The notes: generated by a model not told the origin, from the sequence alone. A stretch of 64,000 nt of DNA from Pseudomonas fragi (GCF_025426255.1 NZ_CP104861.1:3906001-3970000), one strand, 5' to 3'; positions 7,534 to 16,110 are shown, counted from the first letter of the stretch. Made by a program: numbers and translations.

Positions 7534-7553
7534 ATATTTAGTTCATTAAATAT
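7534..7553. promoter_or_regulatory. Inverted repeat in the LysR/RraA divergent promoter
   Basis: The arms atattta and taaatat flank six bases, 19 bp upstream of the lysR start and about 90 bp upstream of the RraA-like gene. LysR-type sites are interrupted dyads with AT-rich arms, so this is a reasonable operator candidate. It is not proven. Confidence 0.4.
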
Positions 7554-7645
7554 CCCTATGTCTACTTAAATTTCCTCGGCAATAATCTGCGCAAGGCATA
7601 AGCCCATACAAAAAACGAGATTCAATGATTGCTTCAGGAGTGCAT

Positions 7646-8311
7646 ATGTCTCTGCCCGGTCTTCGAATAAATTCTGCCTGTGCTCCAGCAGCAGCTTCAT
7701 TGATACAGGCGTTTTCCAACGTAGTTACGCCCCATATCAGCGACAACCTGGGGCGCCATATCGGCGCACGTGGGCTGACACGTTTGAACAAAACCGGGAA
7801 GTTAGTGGGCACAGCGTTGACCGTAAAAACCCGTCCTGGCGATAACCTTTACATCTACAAAGCAATGACCATGCTCCGACCTGGTCATGTGCTGGTCATC
7901 GATGCTCAAGGCGATTTAAACAACGCTGTCATCGGTGAGTTGGTCAAGTTGTACGCCGATATGCGTGGCTGTGTGGGCTATGTAGTTGATGGTGTGATTC
8001 GCGATGTTGTCGCGTTTGAAAATACACCGCTCTACGCCCGTGGAGTGATGCATTGCGGTCCATACAAGGATGGACCTGGTGAAGTAAACGTGCCGGTCAG
8101 CATTGGCGGGATGATCGTCACGCCGGGCGACATCCTTGTGGGTGATGAGGATGGACTGGTGGCCTTTCCCCAAGCCGATGCCTCGGAGGTTCTGCGGCTG
8201 GCCGGATTACACGCCGAACACGAGCGACGGGTGATGGCTGAAATCGCAACGGGCGAACATCGACAAAGCTGGTTGGAAGCGACGCTGGCAGCAAGGGGCC
8301 TGTTGGACTGA
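7646..8311 (+). CDS. RraA-like aldolase/demethylmenaquinone methyltransferase-fold protein
   Basis: A 221-residue member of the RraA/HMG-aldolase family. The conserved region reads VIDAQGDLNNAVIGEL and then GCVGYVVDGVIRD. The Arg-Asp pair of the second motif binds substrate and metal in 4-hydroxy-4-methyl-2-oxoglutarate (HMG) aldolases. Such enzymes split 4-hydroxy-2-oxo acids into pyruvate and a second keto acid. The ATG at 7646 has AGGAG at the right distance; the ATG at 7625 does not. Its neighbours (transporter and 2-hydroxyacid dehydrogenase) favour a catabolic aldolase over the RNase E inhibitor role of RraA itself. The substrate is unknown. Confidence 0.85.
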   Translation: MSLPGLRINSACAPAAASLIQAFSNVVTPHISDNLGRHIGARGLTRLNKTGKLVGTALTVKTRPGDNLYIYKAMTMLRPGHVLVIDAQGDLNNAVIGELVKLYADMRGCVGYVVDGVIRDVVAFENTPLYARGVMHCGPYKDGPGEVNVPVSIGGMIVTPGDILVGDEDGLVAFPQADASEVLRLAGLHAEHERRVMAEIATGEHRQSWLEATLAARGLLD

Positions 8312-8404
8312 CTGAGTGAAAGCCAGAGTTACTTGGCAAATTCAGGGATGACCATCCGTCCCGGATTAATACCGAACAAAAATCCAATAAAATCGGTGAA
8401 AGAA

Positions 8405-9781
8405 ATGAAAGCTTATTCGAAGCCAACAAGCCGCTTCCGCTGGGTTGTGGCAGCTCTGTTTTTTCTTGCTTATATGGTTGCTGGCGCCGACCGCGCCAAC
8501 ATAGGCGTGGTCGTACCATTCATTAAACAAGAGTATCACCTCAGTAATACCGACATCGGCGCTTTGGCCAGTCTGTTCTATCTCACTTACGCCTTAGTGC
8601 AGATTCCGTCAGGTTATCTATTCAGCAAGTACGGTATCCGCAAGTTGCTGACGGGATCACTGGTGGTCACATCTCTAGCCACTTTATTAATAGGCTTCAC
8701 TACTAGCGTGCTTCAGCTCAAGCTGGCACGAGCGTTGTTGGGTGCGGCGGAAGGTCCGATCAATATCGGAATTGTGTCGATCATCAACCGGTGGTTTCCA
8801 CCGAGCGAGAAAGGCCTGGCAACGGGCATCTTCATGTCATCGATCAAGTTCGCTCCGGCCTTCGTCCCCCCGCTATGCGCCTACATCGTGCACCTGTATG
8901 GCTGGCGCGAGGTCTTCTACCTGTTTGCGGTGCCGGGGTTCTTCGTGGCCATCCTCTGGTGGTGGTTGGTGAAGGATGACCCCGCAGATAGTCGTCACTG
9001 TTCGGCGAGCGAGTTGCAGTATATCCAAGGTACCCAAGGTGCAGGCCAACAAGTAATCAGGCCAATGGTGCGTATCCCCCAATGGGTCGATACGTTAATT
9101 CGCAGCCGCGATACAAAGCCCCTGGCAGACAGTAAGAGCATCCTGCTTTCCTGGAACGTATGGGCTTGCGCGATCGGCTATTTCCTGATGGTGGGGATCA
9201 CTTATTCGATCATGACGTGGATTCCCACTTATTTGATCACCGTAAAACAATACTCGATCATGAAAATGGGCATGGTGGCCGCTGCACCATGGGTGGGCGC
9301 GATTATTGGCAATCTGTTGGGCGGCTGGCTGTCGGACCGTGTTTTCGATAAGCGTCGTAAGCCGGCGATGCTCATCAGTTCGTTGTCGACCGTGATCATG
9401 ATGTATGTGCTGTTGAATTCACCCAGCGACCCTGCGTTATTGGCGGCGGTGTTCCTGCTTGCTGGAATTCTGTTGAACATCGGTTATTCGACATTTCTGG
9501 TGTACCCCATGGGTCTTGCCACTAAGGAAAAGGTTCCATTTGCCGCATCAGTGGTCAACACAGGTGGCTCTCTTGGAGGGGCGTTCGCTCCCTTTGTGGT
9601 TGGTCTGCTGCTTGACAGCTTCAGCTGGGACTATGTGTTCGGCTTTCTCGGTATTTGCTCGCTTATAACTTTCGCGGTGGTCCTCACAATGATCGAACCG
9701 CGTGCCGAAGTCGCAAATGTCAGTCAATTCAAAACTGATGTGGAGCCCTCGTTACCGCCTATCCCTCACGGGAAATTCTGA
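8405..9781 (+). CDS. MFS transporter, anion:cation symporter type
   Basis: A 458-residue transporter with about 12 membrane segments. It has the early motif GADRANIGVVVPFIKQEY and the signature loop between helices 2 and 3 (PSGYLFSKYGIRK), as in ACS-family carriers that take up hexuronates, phthalate, tartrate and related organic acids with H+ or Na+. The ATG at 8405 is chosen because earlier in-frame codons (a TTG at 8333) add a non-conserved extension. It lies 93 bp after the RraA-like gene and 40 bp before the dehydrogenase, so it most likely imports the acid that the cassette degrades. Confidence 0.88.
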   Translation: MKAYSKPTSRFRWVVAALFFLAYMVAGADRANIGVVVPFIKQEYHLSNTDIGALASLFYLTYALVQIPSGYLFSKYGIRKLLTGSLVVTSLATLLIGFTTSVLQLKLARALLGAAEGPINIGIVSIINRWFPPSEKGLATGIFMSSIKFAPAFVPPLCAYIVHLYGWREVFYLFAVPGFFVAILWWWLVKDDPADSRHCSASELQYIQGTQGAGQQVIRPMVRIPQWVDTLIRSRDTKPLADSKSILLSWNVWACAIGYFLMVGITYSIMTWIPTYLITVKQYSIMKMGMVAAAPWVGAIIGNLLGGWLSDRVFDKRRKPAMLISSLSTVIMMYVLLNSPSDPALLAAVFLLAGILLNIGYSTFLVYPMGLATKEKVPFAASVVNTGGSLGGAFAPFVVGLLLDSFSWDYVFGFLGICSLITFAVVLTMIEPRAEVANVSQFKTDVEPSLPPIPHGKF

Positions 9782-9821
9782 GCCTTCAACTCCCTCTGCT
9801 GATCTGAAGAAAGGAACCAAG

Positions 9822-10865
9822 ATGAACGAATCCTCGCGCATCATGCAGGTCTGTCGCCTCGACTTTTGGATCAGCCCTGTTTTCGACGCGTTAATCCGAG
9901 GCAATAACCAGCTAACGTTGAGTGTTTTGCCGAGCCAAAGTGAGGACGTACGAACCCTGGCCGGGCTGAATCAGGCTCACGCCTATCATGTGTCCGCAGC
10001 CAAGGACGAGTTGCCTCGGTCCTGGTTCGTCAATGCATCATTGATCGATCAATGCCCCAATCTACTGTGCGTTTCTTCAGGAGGGGCAGGCTTCGATACT
10101 GTCGATGTGGCAGCCTGCACACGTGCGGGTATCGCTGTGGTGAACCAAGCCGGTGCCAATGCATTTTCGGTTGCAGAGCATACCTTTGGGCTTTTGCTGG
10201 CTGTGGTAAAACGCATCGTTGAGTCAGACAACAAGATCAGACGCGAAACAGGTTTCACTCGTGAAGATCTCATGGGCCAAGAAATTTATGGCGGTACCAT
10301 AGGGTTGGTGGGCTTGGGAGAAATTGGCAGCCGTACAGCTCGTATCGCTCAAGGTTTTGGTCTCGATGTATTGGCTTATGACCCTTATCTCAGCGCTGAA
10401 GAAATTCTTGCGCGTGGCGCGCAGTCGGTGACGCTGGAGGAGTTGCTACGACGCAGTGATTTTTTATCCTTGCATTGCCCTCTTAACGCTTCCACCTTTC
10501 ATCTGATCGGCACTGAACAGTTCGCCATTATGAAGCCGGGCGCCGTGTTTATTTCCACGGCCCGTGGCGGGATTCATGATGAAACAGCGTTATACCAGGC
10601 CCTGAACAAGGGGCACCTAGGTGGTGCTGGGCTGGACGTCTGGGAGTGCGAGCCGCCAAAACGGAGTGTTCCATTGCTCGGGTGTTCCAATGTTGTGGCA
10701 ACCTTTCATACCGCAGGTGTAACGCACGGTGGAAGGCGAAATGTTGCCCGATCTTCGGCACAACAGATCATGGCGATGCTGCGAGGTGAGCGTCCACCAC
10801 ACTTGCTCAATCCGGAAGTCTGGGATTTCTTTCACGAAAGAGCCCGTAAAGTCATTGGCACTTGA
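9822..10865 (+). CDS. D-isomer-specific 2-hydroxyacid dehydrogenase
   Basis: A 347-residue NAD(P)-dependent dehydrogenase. It has the Rossmann motif GLVGLGEIGSRTARIAQGFG and the active-site segment STARGGIHDETALYQAL with the conserved arginine. The C-terminal catalytic histidine lies in a variant FHTAGVT context rather than the usual PHxxG. It interconverts a 2-hydroxy acid and a 2-keto acid. The ATG at 9822 has AAGGA eight bases upstream. Placed after the transporter and aldolase, it would oxidise the imported hydroxy acid or reduce the aldolase product. The altered histidine context points to an unusual substrate subgroup. Confidence 0.87.
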   Translation: MNESSRIMQVCRLDFWISPVFDALIRGNNQLTLSVLPSQSEDVRTLAGLNQAHAYHVSAAKDELPRSWFVNASLIDQCPNLLCVSSGGAGFDTVDVAACTRAGIAVVNQAGANAFSVAEHTFGLLLAVVKRIVESDNKIRRETGFTREDLMGQEIYGGTIGLVGLGEIGSRTARIAQGFGLDVLAYDPYLSAEEILARGAQSVTLEELLRRSDFLSLHCPLNASTFHLIGTEQFAIMKPGAVFISTARGGIHDETALYQALNKGHLGGAGLDVWECEPPKRSVPLLGCSNVVATFHTAGVTHGGRRNVARSSAQQIMAMLRGERPPHLLNPEVWDFFHERARKVIGT

Positions 10866-11002
10866 TAGCCTCCTAAACTCACGCAGAGATGCATCGGGCA
10901 AATACACGGTCGCTTACTGTCGACGGTGGCTTTATAAAATTCCGGTAACTGGGCAATATCACCCCTTCCAGCATTACGCCAACTACACCCGAGCGCTCCC
11001 GA

Positions 11003-11623
11003 ATGAACTCCGCAACGCTTCTCCTCTACACATCAAGCTGCTTTATTGGCGCGCTTATTCCTGGCCCTACCTCTCTGTTAGCGATGGCTAATGGTTCTTC
11101 TCGAAGCACGCGCAAGGTCGCGGTCGGAATGGCTGGTGCAGCCCTATCGGATGTATTGGTCATTGCGGCCGTCGGACTTGGGCTCGGCGCGATGCTGCTG
11201 GCCTCGCAAGACCTATTTTTGGCTCTGAAATGGATAGGCGTCTGTTACTTGGCGTGGCTGGGTGCTCAACTCTGGCGCAGCAATCCGCAAGGGCTCAGTG
11301 CGTCGAAGGCAGATACCAGTGCCGGTACGGGCGAAGTGTTCTGGCGCAGTTTTTCGGTGGCGATGACGAACCCTAAAGTGCTGCTGTTCTTCACTGCTTT
11401 TTTGCCGCAGTTTATTGATCCCAGTGAGCCCACTCTCCCGCAGTACGCTGTACTGGCGCTTATTTCGGCCGGAGTCGATGTAGCAGTGATGGCTTTGTAT
11501 GCTGCAGGCGGAGTGCAAGCGGCAAAAATTCTCACTGAGACGGGAATGCGACGGCTGAACAAATGTTGTGGAGCCGCAATGGTGTCGTTGGCAGGGTTTC
11601 TGGCGCTATATCGAAAAGCGTGA
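11003..11623 (+). CDS. LysE/RhtB-family exporter
   Basis: A 206-residue membrane protein with about six helices and the family signatures GALIPGPTSLLAMANG near the N-terminus and NPKVLLFFTAFLPQF in the second half. Family members export amino acids or small metabolites by proton antiport. It lies 137 bp after the dehydrogenase and may be the last gene of the cassette or an independent passenger. The substrate is not predictable from sequence. Confidence 0.9.
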   Translation: MNSATLLLYTSSCFIGALIPGPTSLLAMANGSSRSTRKVAVGMAGAALSDVLVIAAVGLGLGAMLLASQDLFLALKWIGVCYLAWLGAQLWRSNPQGLSASKADTSAGTGEVFWRSFSVAMTNPKVLLFFTAFLPQFIDPSEPTLPQYAVLALISAGVDVAVMALYAAGGVQAAKILTETGMRRLNKCCGAAMVSLAGFLALYRKA

Positions 11624-11744
11624 CCCCCCCTCTCCAGGCGAGACAAGCCTCGGCCAAGAGATGCGCTCTCTTGATCACGTGATGCAACCACGGCACCCAT
11701 CATGCTGGTTGAGGGGTAATTTTCGCCCCGCAAGCGTTTGGCAT

Positions 11745-11780
11745 AAAAAAGCCCCGCCTGAGCATTGCCCGGCGGGGCTT
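11745..11780 (-). terminator. Terminator downstream of tRNA-Arg(CCT)
   Basis: The arms gccccgcc and ggcggggc, read on the minus strand, lead into a run of six T. It lies 80 bp beyond the tRNA 3' end and may also stop the lysE transcript from the other side. Confidence 0.75.
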
Positions 11781-11859
11781 ACTTTTTCCTGCTGCTGCCA
11801 CCCTGCTGTCACAGAAAAATTTAACTGTCAGGAGTATGGCTGGAGAGGCCCGGAATATA

Positions 11860-11936
11860 TGGTGTCCCAGGGCAGGTTCGAACTGCCAACCTTCCCCTTA
11901 GGAGGGGGATGCTCTATCCAATTGAGCTACTGAGAC
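11860..11936 (-). tRNA. tRNA-Arg (anticodon CCT)
   Basis: A complete 77-nt cloverleaf on the minus strand: acceptor GTCTCAG paired with CTGGGAC, D-arm AGCTCAATTGGATAGAGC, anticodon loop CTCCTAA (CCT, reads AGG), T-arm GGCAG-TTCGAAC-CTGCC and encoded CCA. Its 3' half is repeated, with changes in the T-stem, at 689-735, so it is the probable integration target at the right end of the island. Confidence 0.95.
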
Positions 11937-12112
11937 AAATGACGGCGAGCATGGTAACGGCCAGGCCTTTGTTTGTCATGTCGCGTGTGGGCTTTTTAAC
12001 GGTAAGACACACTCCCCATAGCCGTGAATGCGGCGTAACCGTCAGACCTGACGCTTTGTATTTCCACGCGCTGCGCACCCGGAAACAGAGTATCCGCAAA
12101 GATACTTCAAGC

Positions 12113-12163
12113 GTGGGAGCGAGCCTGCTCGCGAATGATCTTCGCAATCAGGCTCGCTCCCAC
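12113..12163. repeat. REP element pair
   Basis: The Pseudomonas REP sequence gtgggagcgagcctgctcgc occurs with an inverted copy 11 bp later, forming a long hairpin typical of intergenic REP doublets. Confidence 0.85.
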
Positions 12164-12473
12164 AGGGGGGGCTTGAGCTGGAGCAGGGTATTTACTGGTG
12201 CTTACAGCCAAAAAAACCGTATACAAAACGTCACATAACGGTGCACTCAAACTCTCCACACAGGTTTTCTGCATCAAAAAGTAACAACCCATTCTTTGGT
12301 CACAATCGACCACGCGCCATCTCCCTTTCTATTCGCTGGTTTTTCAGCAGCCAGGTAAAAAATAAAAATTCTTTTATTTTCAGGTAGATGAAAAAACATA
12401 AAGCAGTCCTTGAACACTTTTACTGATCTCTGTGTTTCTGCTGGCATGAATATCGCTTACACCAACACGGAAC

Positions 12474-12483
12474 TTGTATACAA
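12474..12483. promoter_or_regulatory. Palindrome TTGTATACAA, candidate GntR-type operator
   Basis: A perfect 10-bp palindrome lies 170 bp upstream of the permease start. A shorter version (cgtatacaa) is at about 12218-12226. TTGTATACAA-like sequences are typical operators of FCD-type GntR regulators, which often control hydantoin, allantoin and related nitrogen catabolism. No such regulator gene is adjacent. Confidence 0.35.
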
Positions 12484-12644
12484 AATAAACAAAAATTAAG
12501 TACATATTGTTTCGTAGCCTGCAGCAAAAAGCAGGCATACCGCGGACTCTCACAACCAGTGATTCCCGCCAGCCGTGACGAAGATTTGTCGAGCCAACGC
12601 TCATGAACAGTCATCACGCCGGTAGGCATCAGGAGCTTGCCAGA

Positions 12645-14186
12645 ATGCGTTCAAGACTCGCCGATACCATCGCTCTGGATTTACCTTCACCGGTTTCAAC
12701 TCCCCTCCCCCACACCGCAGGCCCCACGCCCGCACCACTGGCACTCAGTCCGCGCCTGCATAACAACGACCTTGCCCCGACCAGAACCGAAGGTCGGCGC
12801 TGGGGCCGCTACAGTATTTTTGCCCTGTGGACCAACGATGTGCACAACATTGCCAATTACTCGTTTGCCATCGGGCTGTATGCACTTGGGCTGAATGGCT
12901 GGCAAATTTTGCTCTCGCTCGGGATCGGCGCAGCGCTGGTGTTCAACTTCATGAACCTCTCGGGTTATATGGGCCAGAGAACCGGAGTGCCGTTTCCGGT
13001 TATTAGCCGTATTAGTTTCGGCATTCATGGTGCCCAGATTCCGGCGCTGATACGCGCCGTTATCGCGATAGCCTGGTTCGGGATTCAGACCTATTTGGCC
13101 TCTGTGGTCTTGCGTGTGTTGCTGACCGCCATTCATCCCGGTTTCGCTGCCTATGACCACGACTCGATCCTTGGGCTGTCGACCCTGGGCTGGGTATGTT
13201 TTGTCGCGATCTGGTTTGTGCAACTGGCGATCCTCGCCTACGGCATGGAAATGGTTCGCCGCTATGAAGCCTTTGCCGGGCCAGTGATTTTAATCACCGT
13301 GCTGTGCCTTGCTGCCTGGATGTACTTTCAGGCCAACGGCAGCATTGCCTGGTCGGATCGTGTGCCATTGAGCACCGCAGAGGTGTGGCGCAATGTGTTT
13401 GCCGGTGGCGCGCTGTGGCTGGCGATTTACGGCACGATGATCCTTAATTTCAGTGACTTTTCGCGTTCGTCGCCGTGCTGCAAAACCATCACGGTCGGAA
13501 ATTTCTGGGGCCTACCGGTGAATATTCTGGTGTTTGCCGGTATCACCGTCCTGCTCTGCGGCGCTCAGTTTCAAATCAACGGGACAATTATCGAGAGCCC
13601 GACGCAGATCATTGCGTCGATCCCCAATACTTTCTTCCTGGTGCTGGGCTGCCTGGCATTTCTGATTGTGACGGTGGCGGTGAATATCATGGCCAACTTC
13701 GTCGCGCCAGCTTTCGTACTGAGCAACCTGGCCCCCAAGTACCTGACCTTTCGCCGGGCGGGACTGATCAGCGCAACCATCGCGGTGCTGATCCTGCCGT
13801 GGAATCTCTATAACAGTCCGCTGGTGATTGTTTACTTCCTGTCTGGCCTGGGCGCCCTGCTCGGCCCGTTATATGGCGTGATCATGGTCGACTATTGGCT
13901 GGTACGAAAAGGCCAGGTGGATGTGCCAGCGTTATATAGCGAAGACCCCACAGGTATTTACTACTACTCCCGTGGCGTGAATTTGCGCGCCGTTGCGGCG
14001 TTTATTCCGGCAGCGCTGATCGCAATTGTTCTGGCGCTGGTTCCGGGTTTCCACACTGTTTCTCCATTCTCTTGGCTGATTGGTGCCGGTATTGCAGCGA
14101 TGCTTTATCTGATCATCGCCAAACGCCAAACCCACTACGCCCAAGTCAGCGGCGAATCGATTGCGGTCGATAACGCCAGCCATTGA
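12645..14186 (+). CDS. NCS1-family nucleobase/hydantoin/allantoin permease
   Basis: A 513-residue membrane protein of about 12 helices. The segment RWGRYSIFALWTNDVHNIANY and the downstream GALLGPLYGVIMVDYWLVRKG are typical of NCS1 (Mhp1/PucI-like) sodium- or proton-coupled carriers of hydantoins, allantoin, uracil or cytosine. The ATG at 12645 is preceded by AGGAG at 12630-12634; the ATG at 12603 lacks a ribosome site. It is followed 58 bp later by a hydantoin/allantoin racemase, which favours a 5-substituted hydantoin or allantoin as cargo. Confidence 0.9.
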   Translation: MRSRLADTIALDLPSPVSTPLPHTAGPTPAPLALSPRLHNNDLAPTRTEGRRWGRYSIFALWTNDVHNIANYSFAIGLYALGLNGWQILLSLGIGAALVFNFMNLSGYMGQRTGVPFPVISRISFGIHGAQIPALIRAVIAIAWFGIQTYLASVVLRVLLTAIHPGFAAYDHDSILGLSTLGWVCFVAIWFVQLAILAYGMEMVRRYEAFAGPVILITVLCLAAWMYFQANGSIAWSDRVPLSTAEVWRNVFAGGALWLAIYGTMILNFSDFSRSSPCCKTITVGNFWGLPVNILVFAGITVLLCGAQFQINGTIIESPTQIIASIPNTFFLVLGCLAFLIVTVAVNIMANFVAPAFVLSNLAPKYLTFRRAGLISATIAVLILPWNLYNSPLVIVYFLSGLGALLGPLYGVIMVDYWLVRKGQVDVPALYSEDPTGIYYYSRGVNLRAVAAFIPAALIAIVLALVPGFHTVSPFSWLIGAGIAAMLYLIIAKRQTHYAQVSGESIAVDNASH

Positions 14187-14244
14187 TGCAACGGCGGTCT
14201 GCCGCGTGCAGGCCGCCTCCTCCCAGCCACTCCAAGGAGAGTCC

Positions 14245-14973
14245 ATGCGAATCCTCGTGGTTAATGTGAATACGACCGACAGCATCACTCAGGCCATTGC
14301 TCGGCAGGCGCAATCCGTAGCCGCGCCGGGCACCGAAATCATTGGGCTGACGCCCAGCTTCGGCGCTGAGTCGGTTGAAGGCAATTTTGAAAGTTATTTG
14401 GCCGCAATCGCGGTAATGGACTGCGTCATGGCCTACGATCAGCCCTTCGATGCCGTGATCCAGGCCGGATATGGCGAGCATGGCCGCGAAGGATTGCAAG
14501 AGTTGCTCAACGTGCCCGTGGTGGATATCACTGACGCTGCGGCCAGCACGGCCATGTTTTTGGGGCGCGCCTACTCGGTGGTCACCACACTGGATCGCAC
14601 CGTGCCACTGATCGAAGACCGCTTGAAACTGTCAGGACTGTGGCAACGCTGCGCTTCGGTACGCGCCAGCGGCCTTGCCGTTCTGGAACTCGAGTCTTCA
14701 CCGCAAAAAGCTGTTGAAGCCATTGTTCGACAGGCCGAACTGGCGGTCAGCCAAGACCGGGCGGAAGTTATTTGCCTGGGCTGCGGAGGAATGGCCGGAC
14801 TGGATGAGCAGATTCGTCAGCGCACCGGTGTGCCGGTGGTTGATGGTGTAACGGCAGCGGTGACCATCGCCGAAACGCTGGTTCGCCTGGGGCTGTCGAC
14901 GTCGAAAGTACGCACCTACGCAACACCCCGCCCCAAGGCGATTACGGGGTGGGCAGCTCGATTCGCACGCTAG
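14245..14973 (+). CDS. Asp/Glu/hydantoin racemase family protein (allantoin or hydantoin racemase)
   Basis: A 242-residue protein of the HyuE/HpxA group. It opens MRILVVNVNTTDSIT, with the NxN(T) loop that binds substrate. It contains the two-cysteine signature of cofactor-independent racemases, the second seen as VICLGCGGMAGL; the first cysteine position may be relaxed here. It equilibrates the enantiomers so that stereospecific hydrolases can act. The ATG at 14245 has AAGGAG upstream. It is probably co-transcribed with the permease, but no allantoinase or hydantoinase is present nearby. Confidence 0.85.
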   Translation: MRILVVNVNTTDSITQAIARQAQSVAAPGTEIIGLTPSFGAESVEGNFESYLAAIAVMDCVMAYDQPFDAVIQAGYGEHGREGLQELLNVPVVDITDAAASTAMFLGRAYSVVTTLDRTVPLIEDRLKLSGLWQRCASVRASGLAVLELESSPQKAVEAIVRQAELAVSQDRAEVICLGCGGMAGLDEQIRQRTGVPVVDGVTAAVTIAETLVRLGLSTSKVRTYATPRPKAITGWAARFAR

Positions 14974-14984
14974 ACAAGCACGCT

Positions 14985-15005
14985 GCAGCCGCTATCCGCG
15001 GCTGC
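14985..15005 (+). terminator. Hairpin after the racemase gene
   Basis: Perfect 8-bp arms gcagccgc and gcggctgc enclose a 5-nt loop, 11 bp after the stop. No T-run follows, so it may be a Rho-dependent end or simply an RNA stabiliser. Confidence 0.4.
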
Positions 15006-15195
15006 ACAGGGCTGGTAACTCCTCGCTTTCTTCCGTGTCATGCAAATTGCACTACAGCAAAAAGCCATCATTGCAAATTGCAATCAGCCCCTCTCCAAGA
15101 CATACTTCAACCAACTGTTTTATATAGATTTTTACCCATTCTACAGTTGGCATGAAGACTGCTCTAGTAACAGTACTCCGTCCATGCTCTCAGAG

Positions 15196-15444
15196 ATGAC
15201 CGCCATGAACAGCACACTCTTACTGTTAAATGCCCTTGCGCTGGCCGTGCTGGCAGCTGTGCACTTTCAAACTGAGCCTGCTTCGGCTGAGCAACCCGTT
15301 GAAATAGCAGCTGTTTACAGCAAACCACTCAAACCGCTACCCCAGTTGGCGGTGATGAATGCGGCCACCAGCGTAGCTCCTCATTTGGCGACCAATGATC
15401 GCCCCACCCGCGAAGCAGCCGAAGTTGAACGCTGGTTTTTTTGA
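15196..15444 (+). CDS. Small hypothetical protein with N-terminal membrane anchor
   Basis: An 82-residue protein beginning MTAMNSTLLLLNALALAVLAA, a hydrophobic signal or anchor sequence. An Ala/Pro-rich periplasmic stretch follows, ending VERWFF. No domain is recognised. An ATG at 15205 is an equally possible start. It stands alone between the racemase and amrZ. Confidence 0.5.
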   Translation: MTAMNSTLLLLNALALAVLAAVHFQTEPASAEQPVEIAAVYSKPLKPLPQLAVMNAATSVAPHLATNDRPTREAAEVERWFF

Positions 15445-15769
15445 TGAGCGCACTGAGAACGGGTGAATAATCAAGTTTGACCCACAATTGCGCCAAGGCT
15501 ACTAACCTGCAAGGGCACAACCCTTCTGGATAAGCGCTAAATCTGTACGCTATGAATACCAGCTCATGTTTTTGATAATCACTGCTGGCATAACGCCTGT
15601 ATCCGGGTCAATATTTGTCACAGAATTGACGCCGGGGAAATGGCAGATTTAAGGCATGATGCGCGCCTCTTCGCAATTCAGGTTGAACATTTGGCCACCA
15701 GAACGGTCTTAAATACATCCTGCGGCCAATTCCCGAGAACCGCTCCCCTGAACTAACCGGTTAACTATA
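15445..15769. other. Intergenic region upstream of amrZ
   Basis: No gene is supportable. It contains a sequence fitting an AlgU-type promoter, listed separately. Confidence 0.45.
15685..15711 (+). promoter_or_regulatory. Candidate AlgU (sigma-22) promoter of amrZ
   Basis: GAACAT, 16 bp, then TCTTA approximates the AlgU consensus GAACTT-N16/17-TCTGA, 59 bp before the amrZ start. In P. aeruginosa amrZ transcription is AlgU-dependent. The match is good but imperfect. Confidence 0.4.
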
Positions 15770-16090
15770 ATGCGCCCATTGAAACAGGCTATTTACTCCA
15801 GCCGTACGGCTGACAAGTTCGTCGTACGCCTGCCAGACGGAATGCGCGAGCGCATCGCCGAAGTGGCTCGCAACCATCACCGCAGCATGAACTCAGAAAT
15901 CATTGCTCGTCTTGAGCAAAGCCTTATTCAGGAAGGTGTACTGGGTGACGAACTCAGCATGCGCCTGGACAGCCCAGAACTTTCCCTGCATGAACGTGAG
16001 CTGCTGCAACGCTTTCGACAACTGTCACATCGCCAGCAAAACGCCCTGGTTTCACTGATTGCTCACGACGCTGAAGCGGCATCCGAGTAA
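15770..16090 (+). CDS. amrZ: Ribbon-helix-helix regulator AmrZ (alginate and motility regulator Z)
   Basis: A 106-residue Arc-type protein. The N-terminal MRPLKQAIYSSRTADKFVVR gives the flexible arm and DNA-contacting beta strand, the RHH core is residues ~20-60, and the C-terminal tetramerisation region is LHERELLQRFRQLSHRQQNALV. The sequence matches what I recall of P. aeruginosa AmrZ nearly end to end. AmrZ is a global regulator that activates alginate synthesis and type IV pili and represses flagellar and some c-di-GMP genes. It is a single-gene unit with its own terminator. Confidence 0.95.
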   Translation: MRPLKQAIYSSRTADKFVVRLPDGMRERIAEVARNHHRSMNSEIIARLEQSLIQEGVLGDELSMRLDSPELSLHERELLQRFRQLSHRQQNALVSLIAHDAEAASE

Positions 16091-16110
16091 TCCTGATTTA
16101 AATCAGGCAC

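Larger units (their letters stand above)
11937..12644. other. Intergenic region before the NCS1 permease
   Basis: About 700 bp with no supportable gene. It contains a REP pair (12113-12163) and AT-rich DNA with a TTGTATACAA palindrome and a related half-match, listed separately. Confidence 0.5.
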
